Below are positions 17,516 to 26,275 of a DNA stretch of 64,000 bases, piece by piece; position 1 is the stretch's first letter, and each line of letters opens with the position of its first letter. Below the pieces are notes generated by a model that did not search any database, had not been told where the DNA came from, and saw nothing but the letters and a program-made list of their open reading frames with translations. The stretch lies in NCBI RefSeq assembly GCF_024435355.1, contig NZ_JAMJWG010000003.1, forward strand, positions 62,001 to 126,000. The letters are read 5' to 3'. Origin of the DNA: Streptomyces odontomachi. Its GTDB lineage: Bacteria; Actinomycetota; Actinomycetes; Streptomycetales; Streptomycetaceae. The position numbers and the translations under genes were made by a program.

Positions 17516-17527
17516 GAAAGCGCTTAC
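17516..17527. promoter_or_regulatory. LacI-type operator GAAAGCGCTTAC upstream of the lyase
   Basis: Exactly the reverse complement of the site at 57572-57583 before the pectate lyase. It lies about 20 bases upstream of the -35 of the rhamnogalacturonan lyase promoter. Confidence 0.7.
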
Positions 17528-17545
17528 TGTTTACCGCTCCATCCC

Positions 17546-17574
17546 TTGACAAGGCCCCACCTCGGACTTTAGAT
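17546..17574 (+). promoter_or_regulatory. promoter TTGACA-17-TTAGAT for the lyase gene
   Basis: A perfect -35 hexamer (17546-17551), 17-base spacer and a -10 TTAGAT (17569-17574). Transcription would begin near 17582, giving a leader of about 225 bases before the chosen ATG at 17807. I see no riboswitch fold in that leader. Confidence 0.7.
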
Positions 17575-17806
17575 CGATTCAGCATTCCCGCGTTTCTCGC
17601 TGCACCCACACGTCACGGACACCACGGCCACGTCGTCACGCACCCGGACAGGGAAGTCCCGAGCCCCGTCACGCGCCACCTCGACGCACCGTCCGCGGAG
17701 GTGACGGCGCCCCGCGCCATCCCCATGCCGCCCATGCCGTCCCACTCCGCACCCGTCCCGCGCCGTGCGCCCGCCCGAGTCCGTACCCCGCTGCCGGAGG
17801 CCAGCC

Positions 17807-20614
17807 ATGCCCGCGCCGTCGTCGCCCTCACCATCTCCGTCGCCGTCGCCGTCGCCTGCGTCCTCGGCGGCGCCGTTCGACCGCCGCAACTTCCTCGTCG
17901 GGGCCTCCGTGGCCACGGCCGCCTTCGCGCTGGGCCCGGCGGCCCGTGCGTCCGCCGCAGGACCGGGCGCGGCTGCCGCCGCCGGACCGGCCGGGCCCGC
18001 CAGGGCGACCGGGCCGGCCGAAGGCGTCGACCTGCACTGGCTGGACGGCGCGCCGGCGGCCGGCACCGGCACCGCGTGGGGCGTTCCCTGGCCGAAGGGG
18101 ACCATGGCGAAGGACGCCACGTTCGCCCTGCGGGACGACGCCGGCACGGCGGTCCCGGTGCAGTCCTGGCCGCTCGCGCACTGGCCGGACGGATCGCTGA
18201 AGTGGACCGGGCACGCCATCGCGGCCGACACCGCGGCGGACGGCTACCACCTCGCGCCCGGCACCCCCGCCGCGCCCGCGCACCCCGTGACGGTGAAGTC
18301 GACCGGCACCGAGATCGTGCTGGCCAACGGCGTGGTGGAGGTCCGGCTGTCGAAACGCGGGCCGATCGCGATCCGCTCCATCAGCCGGGACGGCCGCACC
18401 ACCGCGCACGACGGCCGGCTGGTCCTGCTGCTCCAGGACCGGCCGGAGGACGACGACACCCCCGTGCGCACCGGCTGGACCGGAGTCGTGGAGTCCGCCG
18501 TGGTCAAGGAGGCGGGAGCGGTGCGTGCCATGGTGGAGCTGTCCGGCTCCCACCACCGCGACGAGGGCACGGCGCACGGCCGCGGCGGGCGGGCGATCCT
18601 GCCCTGGGTGCTCCGGGTCTACCTGGGCGCGGGCGCCGAATCGCTGCGCCTGGTGCACCACTTCACCTGGAACGCCGACACCTCCCGGGACTTCGTGCGC
18701 GGACTCGGACTCCAGCTGGCCGTCCCCATGGCCGACGAGGCGCACAACCGGCACATCCGCTTCGGCACCACGTCGGGCGGCGTCTGGGGCGAACCCGTGC
18801 GGGTCCTGACCGGGCTGCGCCGCGACCCCGGCGAAGCCGTCCGCACCGCGCAACTCGCCGGCACCGCCACACCACCGGTCTCGGAATGGGCCCAGCAGGT
18901 GCGGGACGGCTACCAGCAGCTCGCCGTCTGGAACGACTTCACCCTCTTCCAGGGTTCGCCCGACCACTTCTCGGTGTGGAAGCGCACGTCGTCACACGGC
19001 AGCTGGCTCAAGCACGCAGGACACGGCAAGCGGGCCTCCGGCTACGGCTACGTGGGCGGCGCCGGCGGCGGGCTCGGCGTCGGCATGCGGGACTTCTGGC
19101 AGCGTTTCCCGCGCGCCCTGGACGTCCGTGGCGCCGGCACGGACACCGCCACGGTGACCCTGTGGTCGTGGTCGCCGCTCGGCGGCGCGATGGACCTGCG
19201 CCACTACGACACCACCGGGCACGGACTCGACCTCGCCTACGAGGACGTGCAGGAGGGGTTCAGCACCCCCGAAGGCATGGTCCGCTCCACCGAGATGGAA
19301 CTCTGGGCGCACGCGGCGACCCCGTCCCGCAAGACCGTCGTCGCCCTGTCGACCGCCGTCGCCGCCCCGCCGCAGCTGGTGGCGGCCCCGGAGTGGTACC
19401 ACGCCGCCGGGGTCTTCGGCCGCTGGAGCCTGCCCGACCGCAGCACCCCCGCACGGGCCGCGCTGGAGGACTCCGTCGCCGCGGACGTGGAGTTCTACCG
19501 CAAGCAGGTCGACGAGCGGGAGTGGTACGGCTTCTGGGACTACGGCGACGTGATGCACACCTACGACACCGACCGGCACACCTGGCGCTACGACGTCGGC
19601 GGCTACGCCTGGGACAACGCCGAGCTGGGCACCGACGCCATGCTCTGGTACGCGTTCCTGCGCAGCGGTGACGCGGCGACGTTCCGGCTGGCACACGCGA
19701 TGACCCGGCACGTATCCGAGGTGGACACCCACCACACCGGACGCTTCGCCGGGCTCGGCTCCCGGCACAACGTCATGCACTGGGGCGACGGGGCCAAGGA
19801 GGCCCGTGTCGGCGAGTCGTACACCAAGCGGTTCATGTACTACCTCACCGCCGACGAACTCCTCGGCGACCTGATCCGCAGCTCCCTGAAGGCGGACGAG
19901 ACCCTGCTCACGGTCGACCCGCTGCGCGAGGTGCTGCCCCCGCAGGACAAGGCGCCGGCCCGGGTGCGGATAGGACCCGACTGGTACGCGCTGATGGGCA
20001 ACTGGCTCACCGAGTGGGAACGCACCGGCGACACCAGGTGGCGGGACCGCATCGTCACCGGCATGCGCGACATCGCCACGTTCCCCGCCGGCCTGTTCAC
20101 CGGTGAGGCGGGCGGTGCGGTCGGCTTCGACCCCGGCACCGGGCACCTCGTCAACTTCGAGAAGGGCGACTTCGACGGCGGATACAACCTGTCGATGGCG
20201 TTCTGCGGCGAGCAGGCCCTGTGGGAGGCGCTCGACCTGGTCGACGTACCGGAGTTCCGCCAGACCTTCCTCGACTTCGCGCGCTACGTCCAGGCCCCGT
20301 CCGACGAGAAGATCGCCCGCTACGGGCGCGACTTCAATCCCGGCGCGTTCAAGACGATCTACTCCCGCGTCACCGCCTGGGCCGGTGAACAGCTGGACGA
20401 CCCGGCGATCCGGAAGCGCGGCTGGGACCAGTACCTTGCCGACCCGGCCGGCAAGCCGTGGCCGTCGACTACCCGCGTCGACGGCGATGCGGTGCCGGAG
20501 GCGGTCGACGAGGTCCCGAACGCGGCGACGAACGATGCGGCGCAGCGGGGGCTTGCGATCATCTCGCTGCTCGCGGTGGCGCCTGGGGAGGCGCCTGCGG
20601 TAGCGCTGCGCTAG
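17807..20614 (+). CDS. exo-rhamnogalacturonan lyase family protein (PcRGLX/YetA-like, PL26-type)
   Basis: A 935-residue secreted protein. A Tat-type signal (FDRRNFLVGASVATAAFA, residues about 21-40) follows a Ser-Pro repeat N-terminus. The mature part opens with the YetA-like RIFT-barrel pattern (LHWLDG, then GVPWPKG, VQSWPLAHWPDGSLKW), continues through beta-rich domains, and ends in an alpha/alpha-barrel half (YGFWDYGDVMHTYD, then YAWDNAELG, MHWGDGAKEARVGESY). This matches the PL26 rhamnogalacturonan exolyases, which release unsaturated galacturonyl-rhamnose. I chose the ATG at 17807 because GGAGG precedes it; an upstream in-frame start at 17765 has none. It is divergent from a YesOPQ-like uptake operon and shares its operators. 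Confidence 0.87.
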   Translation: MPAPSSPSPSPSPSPSPASSAAPFDRRNFLVGASVATAAFALGPAARASAAGPGAAAAAGPAGPARATGPAEGVDLHWLDGAPAAGTGTAWGVPWPKGTMAKDATFALRDDAGTAVPVQSWPLAHWPDGSLKWTGHAIAADTAADGYHLAPGTPAAPAHPVTVKSTGTEIVLANGVVEVRLSKRGPIAIRSISRDGRTTAHDGRLVLLLQDRPEDDDTPVRTGWTGVVESAVVKEAGAVRAMVELSGSHHRDEGTAHGRGGRAILPWVLRVYLGAGAESLRLVHHFTWNADTSRDFVRGLGLQLAVPMADEAHNRHIRFGTTSGGVWGEPVRVLTGLRRDPGEAVRTAQLAGTATPPVSEWAQQVRDGYQQLAVWNDFTLFQGSPDHFSVWKRTSSHGSWLKHAGHGKRASGYGYVGGAGGGLGVGMRDFWQRFPRALDVRGAGTDTATVTLWSWSPLGGAMDLRHYDTTGHGLDLAYEDVQEGFSTPEGMVRSTEMELWAHAATPSRKTVVALSTAVAAPPQLVAAPEWYHAAGVFGRWSLPDRSTPARAALEDSVAADVEFYRKQVDEREWYGFWDYGDVMHTYDTDRHTWRYDVGGYAWDNAELGTDAMLWYAFLRSGDAATFRLAHAMTRHVSEVDTHHTGRFAGLGSRHNVMHWGDGAKEARVGESYTKRFMYYLTADELLGDLIRSSLKADETLLTVDPLREVLPPQDKAPARVRIGPDWYALMGNWLTEWERTGDTRWRDRIVTGMRDIATFPAGLFTGEAGGAVGFDPGTGHLVNFEKGDFDGGYNLSMAFCGEQALWEALDLVDVPEFRQTFLDFARYVQAPSDEKIARYGRDFNPGAFKTIYSRVTAWAGEQLDDPAIRKRGWDQYLADPAGKPWPSTTRVDGDAVPEAVDEVPNAATNDAAQRGLAIISLLAVAPGEAPAVALR

Positions 20615-20678
20615 CGGTGCCCGGTCGTCCGGGGGCCCGGTGCCGTTGCACGTGACCGTGCGTCGTGGCCTGTGCCCA

Positions 20679-20786
20679 CCCGTTCCGCCCTGCGGAACGA
20701 CTGCCCACAGAAGGTTTGGGGCGGTGCCCCCTTGTCCCTGGGGTGCCGAAGGGCCGCCTTTGCTGGGGTGGGTGGGTCGGTGTCGC
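20679..20786. repeat. GC-rich hairpin repeat after the lyase gene
   Basis: Begins with the perfect hairpin GTTCCGC-CCT-GCGGAAC (20682-20698) framed by TGTGCCCAC...TGCCCACAG. It resembles dispersed REP-like units common downstream of streptomycete genes. No coding potential is convincing. Confidence 0.5.
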
Positions 20787-21099
20787 GGGGGTATGTACGT
20801 GCTCGGCCGGCGCGATTGCCCTGGACCGCCAGTTCACGGCACCCAGCGGCGGTCCTGCGCGCGCACATACCCCCACGACACCTCCCGTCTCAGACGCGGC
20901 TCTCCCCCGGTGGTTCCTTTTCCTTCCTCCACCCCTTTCGGGGTGTCGCCCCCCACGGGCATGGGGCAAGGCCCACCGGGGTGCGGGTCGCGTACGAGAC
21001 GGGAGGGGGCGTGGGGGATGTGCGCGCGCAGGACCGCCGCCGAGTGCCGGTGAACTGACGGTCCACGATCATCGCGCCGGCCGAGCACGTACATCCCCC
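20787..21099. repeat. nested fold-back element with two inverted 88-bp arms
   Basis: Arm A (20787-20874) starts GGGGGTATGT and ends ACATACCCCC. Arm B (21013-21099) starts GGGGGATGT and ends ACATCCCCC. B reads as a diverged copy of A on the opposite strand. Inside are further paired arms: CCTCCCGTCT/AGACGGGAGG (20881-20890, 20997-21006), CCCCGGTGG/CCACCGGGG (20905-20913, 20973-20981) and a central CACCCC-tttc-GGGGTG hairpin (20930-20945). The whole could fold back on itself. It may be a miniature mobile element or a chromosome-structure signal. Small frames in it are by-products of the symmetry. Confidence 0.75.
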
Positions 21100-21204
21100 A
21101 CGCCCCCGACCCACAACGAAACAGAAGGCGACCCCAGCCACAGCCGACCCGCAGTCGCAAACACGCACCAGCGCACCGGCACACGCCGCGCACATCAAAG
21201 CCCG

Positions 21205-21290
21205 TCCGGCGATTGAGGACGAGGCCGTCAAGGCCGACAAAGGGGGCCTGGGGGCAAAGCCCCCAGAGGGGGGCACCCACGGGGGCGGCC
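21205..21290. repeat. dispersed Streptomyces repeat with terminator-like hairpin
   Basis: The block CCCGTCCGGCGATTGAGGAC and what follows is a sequence I know to recur in many streptomycete intergenic regions. It contains the perfect hairpin CTGGGGGC-aaa-GCCCCCAG (21248-21266). It probably ends transcription coming from either side, just before the MFS gene. Confidence 0.65.
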
Positions 21291-21337
21291 CACGTGGAAA
21301 GACACGTACGGGACCGTTCTGGGGGCACTATGACGGA

Positions 21338-22744
21338 ATGGCAGCCGCGCGAGCGACCCTGACGCCAGACGGTTCGGCCCCCACCCGCCGAACCGTCCTG
21401 CGTACCGTCCACACCCTCACCCGCGCCCTCCGCTACCCCGTGACCGCCACCCTCCGCAGCATCCGCAAGGCCACGCACGCCCACGGCGCCGGCGAGTCGG
21501 GGCTCGCGAAGTTGATCGAGTTGCACGGCGTCAACGGCGCGGGCGACGTCATGATCACCGTCGCGCTCGCCTCGACGGTGTTCTTCTCGGTGCCCACGGG
21601 CGAGGCCCGTGGCCGCGTCGCGCTCTACCTCGCCGTCACCCTGGCCCCGTTCGCCCTGCTCGCGCCGGTGATCGGCCCGATCCTCGACCGCGTGCCGCAC
21701 GGCCGCCGCGCCGCGATGGCGACCGCGATGCTCGCCCGGGTGGTGCTCGCGCTGGTGCTGTCCCGCGCGGTCTCCTCCGGCACGCTGGAGCTGTATCCGG
21801 CCGCCCTCGGCGTGCTCGTCGCCTCGAAGGCGTACGGCGTGGTGCGCAGCGCGATCGTGCCGCGGCTGCTGCCGCCCCGGTTCTCGCTGGTGAGGGCGAA
21901 CTCCCGGGTGACGCTGTGCGGGCTGCTGGCGACCGGCGCGGCCGCCCCGGTCGCGGCCTGGCTGCATCTGGTCGGGCCCGCCTGGCCGCTGTACGGCGCC
22001 TGCGTGATCTTCATCGTCGGATCGGTGCTGTCGTTCCAGTTGCCGCCGAAGGTCGACTCGGGCAAGGGCGAGGACAAGGCGCTGCTGGCGGCCGACGAGG
22101 CCCATCTGCGCGCCTCGCGGATACGGCGGGAGCGCCCGCGCCGGGGCCTGCGGTCGGTGGGCCCCGCGGTCATCCCCGCGCTGGCGGCGAACGCGGTGCT
22201 GCGCTGCCTGTCGGGTTTCCTGATCTTCTTCCTGGCGTTCCTGCTCAGGGAGCACCCGCTGGCGGGCCAGAGCGCGGCCGTCTCGCTCGGCATCGCCGGT
22301 GTCGCGGCGGGCGCGGGCAACGCGCTCGGTACGGCGGTGGGCGCCTGGTTGAAGTCGCGCGCCCCCGAGGTGATCATCGTGACGGTGGTGGCGCTCGCGC
22401 TCGGCGTGGCGGTCGCCGCGGCGATCCTGTTCAGCACGGTGCTGGTGGCGGCGCTGTCCGCGATGGCCGGTTTCGCGCAGGCGCTGGCGAAGCTGTCGCT
22501 GGATGCGTTGATCCAGCGGGACGTGCCGGAGGCGGTGCGCACGTCGGCGTTCGCCAGGTCGGAGACGTTGTTGCAGATGGCGTGGGTGGTCGGTGGCGCC
22601 GTCGGCATCGCGCTGCCGCTCAACGGCACGTTGGGACTGTCCGTCGCCGCGGCGATCGTGGCCTCCGGGTGGCTGACGACCGTCCGGGGGCTGTTGCGCG
22701 CGGCCCGGCACGGGAGCCCGTTCTCCCGTACGCGGGTGATCTGA
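21338..22744 (+). CDS. MFS transporter
   Basis: A 468-residue membrane protein with a 60-residue cytoplasmic N-terminus (basic, THAHGAGESGLAKLIELHGVN) and about twelve helices. A cytoplasmic middle loop at roughly 235-270 carries basic residues (RIRRERPRRGLR). Streptomycetes keep an MFS gene of this kind upstream of the DUF2771-mqnB-mqnD genes, as here. Substrate unknown. A 25-bp direct repeat duplicates the last bases of the gene, including its stop, immediately downstream (about 22727-22776). Confidence 0.88.
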   Translation: MAAARATLTPDGSAPTRRTVLRTVHTLTRALRYPVTATLRSIRKATHAHGAGESGLAKLIELHGVNGAGDVMITVALASTVFFSVPTGEARGRVALYLAVTLAPFALLAPVIGPILDRVPHGRRAAMATAMLARVVLALVLSRAVSSGTLELYPAALGVLVASKAYGVVRSAIVPRLLPPRFSLVRANSRVTLCGLLATGAAAPVAAWLHLVGPAWPLYGACVIFIVGSVLSFQLPPKVDSGKGEDKALLAADEAHLRASRIRRERPRRGLRSVGPAVIPALAANAVLRCLSGFLIFFLAFLLREHPLAGQSAAVSLGIAGVAAGAGNALGTAVGAWLKSRAPEVIIVTVVALALGVAVAAAILFSTVLVAALSAMAGFAQALAKLSLDALIQRDVPEAVRTSAFARSETLLQMAWVVGGAVGIALPLNGTLGLSVAAAIVASGWLTTVRGLLRAARHGSPFSRTRVI

Positions 22745-22857
22745 GGACATGCGTACGCGGGTCATCTGAGGTCATGTTCGAGGCCCGGCGCGACCGGCGC
22801 GCGGCGCGCCGGGCCCCGCGCACCGCGCGCCCGCGCCCGGCCGGATAACCTGCGCCT

Positions 22858-23415
22858 ATGACCTCCCAGCCCACGGCAAGACGGCATCCGCGGTCGCCGC
22901 ACCGGCAGCCGCGGCCGTCGCGGTGCCGGCCGCCGCGCCCGACGCCGACGCGGGCCGGGCGGCACCGTGCCGTGGCCAGGCTGGGCACGTTCGGCGCGGT
23001 CTGCGCGGGGCTGGCCGTGCTCTCCGGCTGCCAGAAGCCGACGCCGTTGGTCACCGTCACCTCCGGCCGGGACTCCGTGCACGCGGAGACCGACTGCTAC
23101 GACGACGGCAGGCAGTTGCCGACGTCGGCGCTGGAGCGGTGCCTGCGCGGCCGGCACAAGACGCTCGGCGTGGACCCTGACGCCATCGTGCGGTTCGGCG
23201 TGGATCCGGTGGTCGCGGACAGGGGCTGGGCGATCCTGTTGAACGGCCGGCCGCTCAGCGACGTCAGCCACAAGACGTACCGCACCATCCCGGCCAGCGT
23301 CTTCTTCGACCGGCAGTACGGCGCCACCGGACCGGCCAGCACCGCGAGCGTGCTGGAGGGCAGCGGCCGGAAGTTCACCGGGCTGTGGTCGTTCACGTTC
23401 ACCAGGAAGAGCTGA
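22858..23415 (+). CDS. DUF2771 family lipoprotein-like protein
   Basis: A 185-residue protein. A long arginine/proline-rich N-terminus (residues 1-40) precedes a hydrophobic segment ending in LAVLSGC, a lipobox, so the mature part of about 130 residues is probably membrane-anchored outside the cell. The true start may be further in, given the odd N-terminus. The mature region shows the DUF2771 pattern with two cysteines (ETDCYDDG, LERCLRGRHK). It lies 7 bases before mqnB and is its usual streptomycete neighbour, although no role in menaquinone synthesis is known. Confidence 0.82.
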   Translation: MTSQPTARRHPRSPHRQPRPSRCRPPRPTPTRAGRHRAVARLGTFGAVCAGLAVLSGCQKPTPLVTVTSGRDSVHAETDCYDDGRQLPTSALERCLRGRHKTLGVDPDAIVRFGVDPVVADRGWAILLNGRPLSDVSHKTYRTIPASVFFDRQYGATGPASTASVLEGSGRKFTGLWSFTFTRKS

Positions 23416-23422
23416 TCGGGGC

Positions 23423-24151
23423 ATGCGGATACTCGTCGCCACCGCGGTACCACCCGAACGGGATGCGGTGATCGCCGCGTTCGCGGCCCCGGTGCGGGAG
23501 TCCCGAATCCCCGGGGCCACGCTCGTCACACCGCAGCCGGCCGGGGGGTCCGGGGAGCCCCACGCGGCGGCGGCGCGCTGGGACCTGGTGGCCGCCGGGG
23601 TCGGGCCGGCCCGGGCCGCGGCCACCACCGCGGCGGCGCTCACCGCCGCGGCGCTCGTCGGGCAGCCGTACGACCTGGTGGTCAGCGCGGGCATCGGCGG
23701 CGGTTTCGCGCCGGCCGCCCCGGTGGGCGCCGTGGTCGTCGCGGACGCGATCACCGTGGCGGACCTGGGCGCCGAGACCGCGGACGGCTTCGTGCCGGTC
23801 ACCGCGCTCGGCTTCGGCACCGTCACCCACCACCCGCCGCCGGACCTGGTGCGGGCCGCCGCCACCGCGGCCGGCGCGGTCACCGGCACCGTACTGACCG
23901 TCTCCACCGTCACCGGCACCGCCGCGCGCGCCGCCGAGCTGCGCACCCGCCATCCGTCCTGCGTCGCCGAGGCGATGGAGGGCTTCGGGGTGGCCGAGGC
24001 GGCCGCCGCGCATGGCGTGCCGGTGCTGGAGGTCCGTGCGATATCCAATCCCGTGGGCCCGCGCGACCGGGCGGCCTGGCGCATCGACGCGGCGTTCGCC
24101 GCGCTCACCGAGGCGTTCGGGAAGCTCCGTACCGTGCTCGAAGGTCCGTGA
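23423..24151 (+). CDS. mqnB: futalosine hydrolase
   Basis: A 242-residue nucleoside-phosphorylase-fold enzyme that splits futalosine into dehypoxanthine futalosine and hypoxanthine in the futalosine route to menaquinone. Visible marks are the N-terminal ILVATAVPPERDAV strand, the glycine-rich VVSAGIGGGFAPAAPVG loop for the base/ribose, LTVSTVTGTA, and the EAMEGFGVAEAA segment with the catalytic-site Glu, then VRAISNPVGPRD. Length fits the family. The start ATG 23423 follows the DUF2771 stop closely, and mqnD starts 31 bases later, so the three are one operon. Confidence 0.93.
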   Translation: MRILVATAVPPERDAVIAAFAAPVRESRIPGATLVTPQPAGGSGEPHAAAARWDLVAAGVGPARAAATTAAALTAAALVGQPYDLVVSAGIGGGFAPAAPVGAVVVADAITVADLGAETADGFVPVTALGFGTVTHHPPPDLVRAAATAAGAVTGTVLTVSTVTGTAARAAELRTRHPSCVAEAMEGFGVAEAAAAHGVPVLEVRAISNPVGPRDRAAWRIDAAFAALTEAFGKLRTVLEGP

Positions 24152-24182
24152 CGGGCCCGTAGTGAGAAAGAGGCGAGGCAGC

Positions 24183-25067
24183 ATGACGTACCCGACTGAC
24201 ACCCCTTCCGCGCAGCCGTCCGGCGGCCGCCCCCTGCGGATGGCCTACTCGCCCTGCCCGAACGACACCTTCACCTTCCACGCCTGGGCGCACGGCCGCG
24301 TCCCCGGCGCACCGCCGGTCGAGGTCACCTTCGCTGACATCGACATCACCAACGGCATGGCCGAGCGCGGCGAACTCGACGTGCTCAAGGTGTCGTACGC
24401 CGTGCTGCCGTGGGTGCTCGACCAGTACGCGCTGCTGCCGTGCGGCGGTGCGCTGGGCCGTGGCTGCGGGCCGCTGGTGCTCACCCGCGAGCCGGGCCGT
24501 GACCTGCGGGGTGCCACCGTCGCGGTGCCGAGCGAGAAGTCGACCGCCTACCTGCTGTTCCGGCTGTGGGCGGCGGCCACCGTGCCGGGCGGGGTCGGCC
24601 GGATCACCGTCCTGCCGTTCGACGAGATCATGCCGGCGGTGCGGGACGGCCGCGTCGACGCCGGCCTGGTCATCCACGAGGCACGCTTCACGTACCAGAA
24701 CTACGGGCTGCATTGCCTGGCTGACATGGGCGAGCACTGGGAGGCGACGACCGGTCTGCCGATCCCGCTGGGCGCGATCATCGCCCGCCGCTCGCTCGGC
24801 GAGGCCACTCTGAAGCAGCTCGCGGAGTCGGCACGCGCCTCGGTCCGGATGGCCTGGGACGAGCCGGAGGCCTCCCGCGGGTACGTACTCGAACACGCGC
24901 AGGAGATGGACCCCGCCGTCGCCGACCAGCACATCGGCCTGTACGTCAACGAGTTCACGGCCGACCTGGGCGAGGACGGCTACGCGGCCGTGCACGGCCT
25001 GCTCACCCGCGCGGCGGCCGAAGGCCTGGTGCCGGCCATCGCCCCGGACGCGCTGGCCTACCCGTAG
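24183..25067 (+). CDS. mqnD: 1,4-dihydroxy-6-naphthoate synthase
   Basis: A 294-residue periplasmic-binding-protein-fold enzyme that converts cyclic dehypoxanthine futalosine to dihydroxynaphthoate, the step after MqnC. Family hallmarks are present: MAYSPCPNDTFTFHAW, TNGMAERGELDVLKVSYAV, VPSEKSTAYLLFRL and DAGLVIHEARFTYQ with the active-site His. The ATG at 24183 has a GAGGCA upstream; the longer in-frame extension overlaps mqnB. mqnA and mqnC are not in the window, which is normal for streptomycetes. Confidence 0.95.
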   Translation: MTYPTDTPSAQPSGGRPLRMAYSPCPNDTFTFHAWAHGRVPGAPPVEVTFADIDITNGMAERGELDVLKVSYAVLPWVLDQYALLPCGGALGRGCGPLVLTREPGRDLRGATVAVPSEKSTAYLLFRLWAAATVPGGVGRITVLPFDEIMPAVRDGRVDAGLVIHEARFTYQNYGLHCLADMGEHWEATTGLPIPLGAIIARRSLGEATLKQLAESARASVRMAWDEPEASRGYVLEHAQEMDPAVADQHIGLYVNEFTADLGEDGYAAVHGLLTRAAAEGLVPAIAPDALAYP

Positions 25068-25078
25068 CCGAGGACGTC

Positions 25079-25120
25079 GTACCTGTACCCGTACCGGTAC
25101 CCGTACCCGTATCCGTATCC
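25079..25120. repeat. GTACCC/GTATCC microsatellite
   Basis: About seven hexamer units (GTACCT, GTACCC, GTACCG, GTACCC, GTACCC, GTATCC, GTATCC) directly after the mqnD stop. They lie in the convergent gap before the cold-shock gene. Confidence 0.75.
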
Positions 25121-25196
25121 GAGGCCGTCGTGGGCGGCCACCCGGCATGTTTCCGTCCTGCACCGGGGGCCGGCCGCCACGTACGGGGCTGTGGCG

Positions 25197-25580
25197 CTAT
25201 ACGTCCAACTGGTCCGCGACGGCGCGCAGTAGGTCGGCGATCTTCTTGCCGGACGCCTTGTCCGGGTAGCGGCCCTTCTCCAGCATCGGGGTGATGTTCT
25301 CCAGCACCGTGGTCAGGTCCTGGACGATGGAGGCCAGTTCGTCGGGCTTGCGGCGCTGGGCCGCGGCGACGGACGGGGTGGGGTCGAGCAGGGTGACGGA
25401 GAGCGCCTGGTCGCCACGGTGTCCGGTGACGACGCCGAATTCGACCCGCTGCCCCGGCTTGAGCGCATCCACACCGGCGGGCAGTACGGAGGAGTGAACG
25501 AAGACGTCGCCGCCGCCGTCGCGGGAGAGAAAGCCGAAGCCCTTCTCGCTGTTGAACCACTTGACCTTGCCGGTGGGCAC
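25197..25580 (-). CDS. cold-shock domain protein with C-terminal extension
   Basis: A 127-residue protein. Residues 1-65 are a cold-shock domain with RNP1 (KGFGFLSRDGG, containing the aromatic surface) and RNP2 (DVFVHSSVL) for single-stranded nucleic acid binding. The remaining 60 residues form a helical tail (KPDELASIVQDLTTVLENI, then KIADLLRAVADQLDV) typical of the longer actinobacterial members. I chose GTG 25580 (VPTGKVKWFN), preceded by GAGGAC; frames upstream add unrelated residues. Confidence 0.93.
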   Translation of the reverse strand: MPTGKVKWFNSEKGFGFLSRDGGGDVFVHSSVLPAGVDALKPGQRVEFGVVTGHRGDQALSVTLLDPTPSVAAAQRRKPDELASIVQDLTTVLENITPMLEKGRYPDKASGKKIADLLRAVADQLDV

Positions 25581-26275
25581 CTGAAGTCCTCGTCCTCGTA
25601 ACTGGTCATGCCGCATCATCCGATGGAATACGGCTCCGGATAGCACTACAGCGGGTCACCCGACCCGCCGTCACCAAGGCTAATGGTCCCGTGGCTGGTG
25701 ACAAGACGCCGCCGGAGTGCCTACCCGCTGGGAACTACCCGGCTCGGGTGCGGCACAAAACCACGGCCGCCGACACCCGCCCACTGATCGGCCGGTTTCG
25801 AATGATCGGCCGGTTTTCCCTCGCCGGTTTCCCATCTGCCGTTACCCGTTGGGACGGTGGTTTTCCCGCGCGGTGGTGAGGACGCGGTACCGGGCTGCCG
25901 GGCAGCGCTGCGCGCCCCAACTGCCGGGCCGACGCGTGACGGGATGCCGCGTGCTGATGTCCCGTGCTGATGGACCGTGCTGATGGACCGTGCTGATGTC
26001 GCGTACTGATGTCGTGTGGAGATGTGGTGTGGAGCGGATAGCGGGGACTCTTCGGTGTTGTCCGGGCGCGAGTACTTCGACTCGGGATAGCGGGCCGGGT
26101 CGGGATACGAGGCTTTCCGGTTTCCGGTCGGATGGATTCCGGTTCGGCGTTCCCGGATCCCCGGATTTCGGGTGTCCGGGTCGGTTTCCAAGCGACCGGT
26201 CCGCGTTTCGGGCCGTCGTTCCGTTTCCGGTTCGGGCCGACAGAGTTAGGTGCTTACTACACCATTACCGGATGC
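25581..26275. other. long non-coding stretch with degenerate and tandem repeats
   Basis: No convincing gene in about 695 bases. It holds two copies of TGATCGGCCGGTTT (near 25786 and 25804), five 13-bp units built on CGTGCTGATG at 25951, 25964, 25977, 25990 and 26003, and a run rich in TTCCGG/TCCGG (26100-26240). Longer open frames here lack family features and codon bias. Promoter and leader of the cold-shock gene must lie in the first hundred bases. Confidence 0.55.

Noticed and set aside
17575..17806. Riboswitch in the long leader of the rhamnogalacturonan lyase
   Set aside because: No conserved riboswitch core could be recognised. The region is simply GC-rich with an unused upstream start.
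20640..21240. Several 80-180 codon frames in the gap after the lyase
   Set aside because: They occur on both strands with matching peptides because the DNA is an inverted repeat; no ribosome sites or families.
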